Below, piece after piece: positions 26,901 to 31,778 of a DNA stretch of 31,778 nucleotides; position 1 is the first letter of the stretch; every line of letters begins with the position of its first letter. The position numbers and the translations under genes are program-made. This stretch comes from Pseudomonadota bacterium (GTDB lineage Bacteria > Pseudomonadota > Gammaproteobacteria > Woeseiales > Woeseiaceae): NCBI GenBank assembly GCA_027295475.1, contig JAPUKV010000060.1, forward strand, positions 1 through 31,778. The letters are read 5' to 3'. The notes under the pieces were generated by a model. It worked only from the letters and a program-made list of their open reading frames with translations, made no database searches and was not told the DNA's origin.

Positions 26901-27061
26901 TCGTCGGCGTCCAGCCATTTGGTGGGCGGGGCTTATCGGGAACCGGGCCCAAGGCCGGTGGACCCTATTACCTGCCGAGATTTGGTACTGAGTATTCGGT
27001 TAGCAACAATATTTCGGCCGTTGGCGGCAACGCTACCCTGTTGTCGCTCGATGACGGCTAG
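23912..27061 (+). CDS. putA: Bifunctional proline dehydrogenase / P5C dehydrogenase
   Basis: PutA oxidises proline to P5C with FAD and then glutamate semialdehyde to glutamate with NAD+. The 1049 residues place it with the short PutAs, without the N-terminal ribbon-helix-helix of the 1320-residue E. coli protein, so it should be an enzyme only. PRODH barrel landmarks (about 200-500) are SVKLSALHPRYSYTQ, LTIDAEEADRLELSLEVF and VRLVKGAYWDTEIKHDQ. ALDH landmarks (about 580-1030) are SPWNFPLAIFTGQ, TGSTETARIINRAL, ETGGQNAMFVD, catalytic Cys837 in SAGQRCSALR and HEVFGPVLHIIRY. ATG 23912 is chosen over TTG 23909. Its stop overlaps the sdaA start by one base. Confidence 0.97.
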   Translation: MRFTDHSYIKAGPLGHVSDKYLADEESLVNELIEIADSGHAARAKIQGTAANLVRAVRRQAAQEGGIDAFLQQYDLSSEEGVLLMCIAEALLRIPDADTADRLIADKITSARWQDHLGESDSLFVNASTWGLMLTGRLLTLDETATSNPAKYVGKLASRAGEPVVRAAMRQAMSIMGHQFVMGRTIEEALAVSQKKNGIRYRYSFDMLGEAALTAVDADHYMQSYTSAIDSIGDSANSSGDVISAPSISVKLSALHPRYSYTQYDRVMNELVPRVAELAVHAYDRGIALTIDAEEADRLELSLEVFERVYRDKRLAGYEGLGLAVQSYLRRATDVLKFLTDIAETVGRRIPVRLVKGAYWDTEIKHDQEQGLESYSVFTRKAHTDVSYLACARLLVNAGDKLYAQFATHNAHTLASILYFAGSRTDFEFQRLYGMGEELYGELIDPEKFARACRVYAPVGNHEDLLPYLVRRLLENGANTSFVNRIVDKSIDVSDVVADPIDIAIAGQSKPHPRIPSPLDIFQPERKNSRGRNLPDRRLTAKFLDEMQKASAESLSACAIVGGQEIPGLKVPSINPAQTDQVVGICQTANIDAVDRALGFADAEQRGWNQTPAADRAAILQAAADLFERHAAELTAICVAEAGKTVPDAVSELREAVDFLRYYAVQAIRLYGERTILPGPTGERNEIGMRARGTFLCISPWNFPLAIFTGQVAAALASGNAVLAKPAAQTPLIAYRAVRLLLEAGVPEGVLHFLPGDGATIGGHAVADPRVSGVAITGSTETARIINRALANREGPIATLIAETGGQNAMFVDSSALPEQVVLDAVLSAFNSAGQRCSALRLLCLQEEIAPRIIELLSGHMEELRIGDPADLSTDVGPVIGAEARDAIAKHVADISNKASMIYQCEVPKESDGGTFYPPTVIEIDSLDLVQHEVFGPVLHIIRYSSGKLAEILDAVNQLGYGLTMGVHSRIDSRTRAITERSGAGNIYINRNMIGAVVGVQPFGGRGLSGTGPKAGGPYYLPRFGTEYSVSNNISAVGGNATLLSLDDG

Positions 27062-28434
27062 TGGGTCTCAAACCTGTGTCGTCCATCAGCATCCTCGATA
27101 TTTTCAAAATCGGTATCGGGCCGTCCAGTTCGCATACGGTCGGCCCGATGAAAGCCGCAGGCGCGTTCGTCAACCGGGTTGCACAGAGCGGTGGGCCAGT
27201 ACACAAACTGGAAGTCAGGCTGTATGGGTCTCTCGCATACACTGGAAAAGGGCACGGAAGTGATGCGGCGATTCTGCTGGGGCTCAACGGCGCCGATCCG
27301 GAGACAGTCGATCCCAACGAACTAGACACGATCCTCAGAAATATCAGGAGCGGGCAATGTCTGGACTTGCGGGGTGTAGGAACAATCAGCTTCGATCCTG
27401 ATACCGACCTGGTATTCGATTTCGGCGAGCCGCTGCCGCGCCACACAAACGGCATGCGGTTTACGGCTTTTGACGACACCGGCATGATCATCCTCACTGA
27501 AGAATATTTTTCGATTGGCGGTGGTTTTATCGTGCGCGGCGATGAGGAAGAACCGTCAATGCAGTCCGGTGAACCGCCTTATCCGTTTTACGACGGCGCG
27601 GGCCTTTTGGCGCAGGCTGAAAATAGCGGGCTATCGATACCCGAACTCGTTTATCAGAATGAACTCAGCTGGCGAAGCAAAGCGGAATTTGATCAAGAGC
27701 TCACAAATATCTGGGAGGCGATGCAAGCCTGCGTTCAAAGAGGCCTGCACACGGACGGTGTGCTTCCAGGTCGCATGGCCGTAACACGCAGGGCAGCGCG
27801 ACTTTATCGCTCGCTCAAGTCGCAGGAAAGCCAAAGCGGCCTCGAAACGATGGATTGGGTCAACACCTACGCGATTGCCGTAAACGAGGAAAACGCAGCC
27901 GGCGGCCGCATCGTCACATCGCCAACCAATGGTGCGGCCGGTATTATTCCGGCCGTACTGCACTACTACAAATATTTTGTTGCAGACTCCGACGAAGAGG
28001 GCGTCCGGCGCTTCTTACTGGCAGCTGGGGCGATCGGAATTCTGTACAAGATAAACGCTTCGATTTCCGGCGCGGAGATGGGATGCCAGGGTGAGGTCGG
28101 TGTCGCCTGTTCCATGGCCGCAGCCGGTTTGGTCGCCGCGTTCAACGGCTCCGCGAGCCAGCTGGAAGACGCCGCAGAAATCGGCATGGAACACAACCTC
28201 GGACTGACCTGCGATCCGATCGGTGGGCTCGTTCAGATCCCGTGCATCGAACGGAACGCGATGGGCTCGGTCAAGGCAATCAACGCAGCACGCCTCGCCA
28301 TGCAGGGCGACGGATCGCACAAGGTCTCGCTCGATCAGGTGATCAGCACGATGCGACAGACTGGACTGGATATGTCGACGATTTACAAGGAAACATCACA
28401 GGGCGGCCTGGCCGTCAACGTCCCCGAATGCTGA
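27061..28434 (+). CDS. sdaA: L-serine ammonia-lyase, single-chain Fe-S type
   Basis: This 4Fe-4S enzyme deaminates L-serine to pyruvate. The beta domain opens with [20 protein letters not shown]. The alpha domain has [18 protein letters not shown], and cluster cysteines lie in [17 protein letters not shown] and [18 protein letters not shown]. The 457 residues match E. coli SdaA. GTG 27061 overlaps the putA TAG by one base; GTG 27076 would give [11 protein letters not shown], nearer the E. coli N terminus, and no SD separates the two. It is translationally coupled to putA. The Fe-S cluster would be supplied by systems such as the suf genes at the end of the window. Confidence 0.96.
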   Translation: MGLKPVSSISILDIFKIGIGPSSSHTVGPMKAAGAFVNRVAQSGGPVHKLEVRLYGSLAYTGKGHGSDAAILLGLNGADPETVDPNELDTILRNIRSGQCLDLRGVGTISFDPDTDLVFDFGEPLPRHTNGMRFTAFDDTGMIILTEEYFSIGGGFIVRGDEEEPSMQSGEPPYPFYDGAGLLAQAENSGLSIPELVYQNELSWRSKAEFDQELTNIWEAMQACVQRGLHTDGVLPGRMAVTRRAARLYRSLKSQESQSGLETMDWVNTYAIAVNEENAAGGRIVTSPTNGAAGIIPAVLHYYKYFVADSDEEGVRRFLLAAGAIGILYKINASISGAEMGCQGEVGVACSMAAAGLVAAFNGSASQLEDAAEIGMEHNLGLTCDPIGGLVQIPCIERNAMGSVKAINAARLAMQGDGSHKVSLDQVISTMRQTGLDMSTIYKETSQGGLAVNVPEC

Positions 28435-28504
28435 ATCGCCCGTCAGGACGGGCTCCTACGATACGTTTGGTAGCATCTGTTGGAGCCCGTCCTGACGGGC
28501 GATT
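28434..28504. repeat. REP-like 23-bp inverted repeat, likely bidirectional terminator
   Basis: Arms 28434-28456 and 28482-28504 are perfect reverse complements (23 bp) around a 25-nt loop. Each arm is itself palindromic (GCCCGTC-AG-GACGGGC), so two small hairpins or one long one can form. The outer ends give AATCGCCC...GGGCGATTTT. It begins right at the last base of the sdaA stop and ends 20 bp before the sixA-like stop. The core CGTAGGAGC-CCGTC resembles the GTAGGAGC REP families of Pseudomonas and relatives, from memory. Confidence 0.8.
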
Positions 28505-28524
28505 TTCCCGACTGGCGGTTCCGC

Positions 28525-29028
28525 TCAAGCTTTTTTTGCTACGAGTTTCGGGTATTCGTAGATCACCGATTCGGTCTCTATGCCCCGGTCCAGATTCCAG
28601 TCTTCAAGGTCGATCGTGAATGACACGAAACCGCAGGTGGGAATGTTGTCCGTCAAGTTGGGTGAAAGGTAATTGGCGAAGTCGGTTAGCCCGGGATTAT
28701 GACCAACGATCATGAGGTTGTTGAACCCGGTGTCCTGTTCGGCGATCAGTTTCATGAGACTGCTGACGGATGCGTGATACAGGCGATCTTCCTGTTGCAG
28801 GAATTCTGCGGGGTAACCGATTTCCCTGGCGACTATTTTCGCTGTTGTCCATGCACGCTCAGCCGGACTGCTCAGAATCAATGAGGGCCTGATCCCTATT
28901 TGCTTGATTCGCTCCGCAATGACGGGAGCGTCGCGATGGCCACGGCTGTTTAACGGGCGTTCGCAGTCCTGAAGATTGGCATTCTTCCAGCTCGATTTCG
29001 CGTGTCGGAGTACTGTAAGAGTCTTCAT
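28525..29028 (-). CDS. sixA: SixA-like phosphohistidine phosphatase
   Basis: This is a histidine-phosphatase-superfamily protein, 167 residues, close to SixA (161), which dephosphorylates phosphohistidine on signalling or PTS proteins. The catalytic His is in TVLRHAKSSW (residue 9). The second arginine and acid lie in LILSSPAERAWTTA and DRLYHAS, and the second histidine is in IVGHNPGLTDFAN. It starts 29 bp after sufT on the same strand, so it may be read from the suf operon, though a functional link is not evident. The specific substrate is inferred only. Confidence 0.85.
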   Translation of the reverse strand: MKTLTVLRHAKSSWKNANLQDCERPLNSRGHRDAPVIAERIKQIGIRPSLILSSPAERAWTTAKIVAREIGYPAEFLQQEDRLYHASVSSLMKLIAEQDTGFNNLMIVGHNPGLTDFANYLSPNLTDNIPTCGFVSFTIDLEDWNLDRGIETESVIYEYPKLVAKKA

Positions 29029-29057
29029 GTCAGGCTCTGCTTACCGATCGCGGGAGT

Positions 29058-29609
29058 TTACATCAATCCGGTTTGCAACCTCGCTTCATCGGACATCATG
29101 CTTTGATTCCATGGAGGATCAAAGACGAGTTCAACGCGCACGTCGGCAACGGTCGGAATGACGGCAATTTTCTCCTGCGCGTCCTGGACGAGGATTTCGC
29201 CCATGCCGCAACCGGGTGCGGTCAATGTCATGTCGATATTGACGGACCGCTGGCCGTCCGTGCTTGAAGACACATCTAGGCGGTAAATCAGGCCGAGATC
29301 GACAACATTAATAGGAATCTCGGGGTCGAAACAGGTCTTCAGCTGCTGCCAGATGACCTCCTCGATGTCCTTGTCGGTGGCGTTTTCAGGGATCGCCGGG
29401 GGAGGTACCGGCTCCTTGCCCAATGCATCGGCGTCGCTGCCCGCAATTCGAAAGAGATTGCCCTCGACATAGACTGTGAAGCTGCCGCCCAGAGCCTGGG
29501 TGATAAACCCATTGGTGCCCGCGCGAAGTTGCAGTTCTTCTCCCGCGGGAATGACGATTGCTCTGACGTCGCGAGACAGTGAAAAGGGTTCGTTGGAGTG
29601 TCCAAACAT
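29058..29609 (-). CDS. sufT: Fe-S assembly protein SufT
   Basis: SufT helps mature Fe-S proteins, notably lipoate synthase and aconitase in Firmicutes. The N-terminal half (residues 1-90) is the SufT-specific part, with FSLSRDVRAIVIPAGEELQL. The C-terminal half is a MIP18/DUF59 domain with DPEIPINVVDLGLIY, LTAPGCGMG (Cys-containing) and VELVFDPPWNQSMMSDEA. I start at ATG 29609, 8 bp after the sufU stop, giving 183 residues, the family length. The longer frame from 29690 lies inside sufU and is unlike the family. It is part of the minus-strand suf operon. Confidence 0.9.
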   Translation of the reverse strand: MFGHSNEPFSLSRDVRAIVIPAGEELQLRAGTNGFITQALGGSFTVYVEGNLFRIAGSDADALGKEPVPPPAIPENATDKDIEEVIWQQLKTCFDPEIPINVVDLGLIYRLDVSSSTDGQRSVNIDMTLTAPGCGMGEILVQDAQEKIAVIPTVADVRVELVFDPPWNQSMMSDEARLQTGLM

Positions 29610-29617
29610 GCCGGCGC

Positions 29618-30106
29618 CTACTCTGTGGTCGCTGGTTGTGATTTGCGCTGGATGGCTGAATTCAGCGCATGCCATGCCAGCGTTGCGCATTTCACTCGTG
29701 ACGGAAACTCTCTGACGCCTTCAAGGGCCCTCAGCTTGCCAAGGTTGATGCCATCGCCCGCGTTATCGTTGTCCGCAGACTGCACGCCGGCAAGTCGCGT
29801 GACGAGTGCTGAAAAGTACTTGAGCGCTTCGTCAGTATGCAGTCCGATGATCATGTCTGTGAGCAGAGATGCCGAGGCAACGGAGATTGCGCATCCGGAT
29901 CCTTCGAAGCGGGCGTCTCTGATGCGATCGTCACTGTCGATGCGAAAATACATTTTAAGCTTGTCGCCGCATAAAGGATTGATTCCTTCTGCGGCGTGTG
30001 TCGCATCTGGCAGCTTGCCGAAGTGTCGTGGGCTGCGGGCATGGTCGAGTATCAGTTCCCTGTAAAGGTCCTGGAGTTCGTCGCCTGTTTGAGCCATCGA
30101 CGTCAT
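29618..30106 (-). CDS. sufU: SufU-type Fe-S scaffold / sulfur acceptor
   Basis: SufU takes persulfide sulfur from SufS and passes it to SufBCD, replacing SufE. The 162 residues have the three zinc/sulfur cysteines in NPLCGDKLKM, GSGCAISVAS and FPSRVKCATLAW. The stretch between the second and third cysteines, containing INLGKLRALEGVREFP, is longer than in IscU, as expected for SufU. The Asp after the first Cys (CGD) is the zinc ligand. ATG 30106 overlaps the sufS stop (ATGA). SufU is best known from Firmicutes; the pairing with SufS is by neighbourhood. Confidence 0.93.
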   Translation of the reverse strand: MTSMAQTGDELQDLYRELILDHARSPRHFGKLPDATHAAEGINPLCGDKLKMYFRIDSDDRIRDARFEGSGCAISVASASLLTDMIIGLHTDEALKYFSALVTRLAGVQSADNDNAGDGINLGKLRALEGVREFPSRVKCATLAWHALNSAIQRKSQPATTE

Positions 30107-31359
30107 CGCGAAAATATTTCCTTAGCTCTGCCAAGACTGTCGACCAGTGCATCTACGTCCTGCCTGTTGTTGTACAGCGCGAGCGATGCGCGCGCCGTGC
30201 CTGCAATGCCGTAGAAATCCATGACCGGCATTGCGCAATGATGACCGGTGCGCACGGCGACGCCCTGGCGGTCGAGGACGGTGCCAAGATCATGTGGGTG
30301 AATGTCGTCGAGCAGGAATGATTGAACGCTGGCTTTTTGCTTCGCCGTACCGATCAATCGAATGCCATCGACCGTTTGCAGCTGCCCGGTCAGATAGACA
30401 AGCAGCTCGCTCTCGTATTCGGCGATCCGGTCCATGCCAAGCGACTGCAGATAGTCGACTGCCGCACCGAGGCCGACCGCGCCCGAAATGTTGGGTGTCC
30501 CTGCTTCAAACTTGTACGGCAAGTCGTTATACGTCGTGCCATCGAACCTGACTTCGAGAATCATGTCTCCGCCGCCCTGGTACGGTGGCATCTTCTCCAG
30601 ATGCGCTTCCTTGCCGTATAAAACGCCCATGCCGGTCGGCCCGAACATCTTGTGTCCGGAAAATGCGTAAAAATCACAGTCGAGGCTCTGCACATCGACG
30701 GGCATATGCGGCACTGCCTGTGCGCCATCGAGCAAAACGGGGATTCCCCGGCTACGGGCTTCTCGGATGATATCGGGTACTGGAAGAACGGTGCCCAGCG
30801 CGTTTGAAACGTGAGCCACCGCTAGCATCTTGACATTCTCATCGAGTTGCGCAATCAGCGTGTCCAATTCAACCTGTCCGCGCTGATCAATGGGTGCGAC
30901 CAACAATTCTGCGCCGGTCTGTTCACAGACGAGTTGCCACGGGACGATATTCGAGTGGTGTTCCAGGTGCGTAATCAGGATCTTGTCACCGCGCTTCAGG
31001 GTCGGTCGGCAGAAGCTCTGGGCAACGAGGTTGATCGACTCCGTCGTGCCGCTGGTGTAGACCACTTCGCGCCGTGAAGCGGCGTTCACAAAAGCGCGAA
31101 TCCTGTCACGGGCGCCTTCGTAGGCTTCTGTCGCCCGGTGACTCAAGGTATGCACACCACGATGAACATTGGCATGGTCGTGCCGCTGATATTCAGCAAT
31201 TGTGTCGATGACTATCGCCGGTTGCTGTGAAGAGGCCGCACTGTCGAGATAGACGAGTGAATGATCGTTGACATTCTGTGTTAACGCAGGGAAATCGGCG
31301 CGGCAGTTCGCAATATCGACGATATTGTCTTCAGCATCAGTAAGCCTGATGTGGCTCAT
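30103..31359 (-). CDS. sufS: Cysteine desulfurase SufS
   Basis: This group II PLP cysteine desulfurase supplies sulfur for Fe-S clusters. The PLP lysine is Lys237 in FSGHKMFGPTG and the persulfide cysteine is Cys375 in RTGHHCAMPVMD. ITHLEHHSNIVPWQ and GTTESINLVAQ are further landmarks. The 418 residues match the family (about 406) with about ten extra at the N terminus. ATG 31359 overlaps the sufD stop by four bases. Loss of an ordinary SufE is compensated by SufU downstream. Confidence 0.96.
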   Translation of the reverse strand: MSHIRLTDAEDNIVDIANCRADFPALTQNVNDHSLVYLDSAASSQQPAIVIDTIAEYQRHDHANVHRGVHTLSHRATEAYEGARDRIRAFVNAASRREVVYTSGTTESINLVAQSFCRPTLKRGDKILITHLEHHSNIVPWQLVCEQTGAELLVAPIDQRGQVELDTLIAQLDENVKMLAVAHVSNALGTVLPVPDIIREARSRGIPVLLDGAQAVPHMPVDVQSLDCDFYAFSGHKMFGPTGMGVLYGKEAHLEKMPPYQGGGDMILEVRFDGTTYNDLPYKFEAGTPNISGAVGLGAAVDYLQSLGMDRIAEYESELLVYLTGQLQTVDGIRLIGTAKQKASVQSFLLDDIHPHDLGTVLDRQGVAVRTGHHCAMPVMDFYGIAGTARASLALYNNRQDVDALVDSLGRAKEIFSR

Positions 31360-31778
31360 TGGGAATCACCGTGAATGAGTGCATCCAGACGCTGGTCTGT
31401 TTTCTGAGCGATATAGGCATGGGCCTCGGCAATTGGAGCCGCCGCTAGAATTCGGGCAGCGAATGCCCGCGTCAAAAGCTGCGCCGCTGCGTCGCGGTCG
31501 AGCCCCCGTGAGCGAAGATAGAAGAGGGCGGACTTGTCGAGCTGGCCGACCGTCGCACCGTGGGCGCATTTCACGTCGTCGGCGTAGATCTCGAGTTCCG
31601 GTTTGGTATCGATTTCTGCCGTCGTCGATAAAAGCAGATTATGGTTGGACTGCTCGGCGTCAGTACCATCCGCACCTTTATGAACGATCGCCTTGCCATT
31701 GAAGACACATCGGGAGCGGCCGCTTAGTATGCCGCGATACTCTTCCCTGCTCTGCGACGGGCCGACACGGTGATCGAT
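31356..31778 (-). CDS. sufD: Fe-S assembly protein SufD, C-terminal fragment
   Basis: The frame is open to the end of the window and carries the last 140 residues of SufD, part of the SufBC2D scaffold. Landmarks are SREEYRGILSGRSR, VFNGKAIVHKGA, TDAEQSNHNLLLS, CAHGATVGQLD and the C-terminal helices ALFYLRSRGLDRDAAAQLL. The N-terminal beta-helix and the sufB/sufC genes should lie to the right, outside the window. Its stop overlaps the sufS start (ATGA), showing one transcript. Confidence 0.95.
   Translation of the reverse strand: MDHRVGPSQSREEYRGILSGRSRCVFNGKAIVHKGADGTDAEQSNHNLLLSTTAEIDTKPELEIYADDVKCAHGATVGQLDKSALFYLRSRGLDRDAAAQLLTRAFAARILAAAPIAEAHAYIAQKTDQRLDALIHGDSQ

Noticed and set aside
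29610..29690. Longer SufT start at 29690
   Set aside because: It is inside sufU in another frame; the family begins at about MFGHSNEPF, 29609.
1..31778. tRNA, rRNA, insertion sequences, phage genes, toxin-antitoxin or defence islands
   Set aside because: I looked through intergenic gaps and ORFs on both strands and saw no transposase, integrase, toxin pair, tRNA cloverleaf or att-like repeats. The window is mostly conserved housekeeping.

Overview
This window is a stretch of conserved chromosome from what looks like an uncultured, aerobic gammaproteobacterium. The evidence is synteny: dnaB-alr, the divergent pair ypjD/ffh with a corB-type gene, rpsP-rimM-trmD-rplS, a suf operon, and the PutA, SdaA and Kbl/Tdh catabolic enzymes. 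A lineage near Woeseiales/Xanthomonadales is my inference and no marker here proves it. There is no phage, plasmid, insertion sequence, CRISPR array, tRNA or rRNA that I can see.

Layout. (1) 1-1547: 3' end of dnaB, overlapped by alr. (2) 1603-5426, minus strand: a Ser/Thr phosphorylation module of a CHASE2 receptor kinase, a PP2C phosphatase and a double-FHA protein, lying between alr and radA. (3) 5590-7060: radA, followed at once by a short tandem repeat whose units each carry a Shine-Dalgarno sequence and an ATG. (4) 7060-9242, minus strand: a CNNM/CBS transporter and the CcsA-like protein YpjD. (5) 9371-11225: a broken metallo-beta-lactamase-fold gene, then ffh. (6) 11226-13943: a 300-bp non-coding stretch with inverted repeats and a good promoter, then the rpsP-rimM-trmD-rplS operon. 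Its S16 protein carries a long acidic tail of 11-residue tandem repeats, the most unusual thing in the window. (7) 14055-17929: a TRAP transporter operon (TatT lipoprotein, DctP, DctQ, DctM), then a secreted glucose/sorbosone dehydrogenase-like protein and SppA. (8) 21087-28434: an amino-acid catabolic block with kbl-tdh (threonine to glycine) on minus, an Hsp15-like gene, then putA (proline to glutamate) and sdaA (serine to pyruvate) on plus. (9) 28434-28504: a perfect REP-like inverted repeat between convergent genes. (10) 28525-31778, minus strand: sufD (partial), sufS, sufU, sufT and a sixA-like gene.

How the parts work together. Blocks 1, 3, 5 and 6 are replication, repair, protein targeting and translation housekeeping. 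Block 7 imports organic acids or similar solutes and handles periplasmic substrates. Block 8 feeds amino acids into central carbon metabolism, and SdaA, an Fe-S enzyme, depends on Fe-S assembly such as that encoded by block 10. I did not find a convincing new multi-gene defence or mobile system. The strongest leads are the repeat-tailed S16, the SD/ATG repeat after radA, and the kinase/phosphatase/FHA module.
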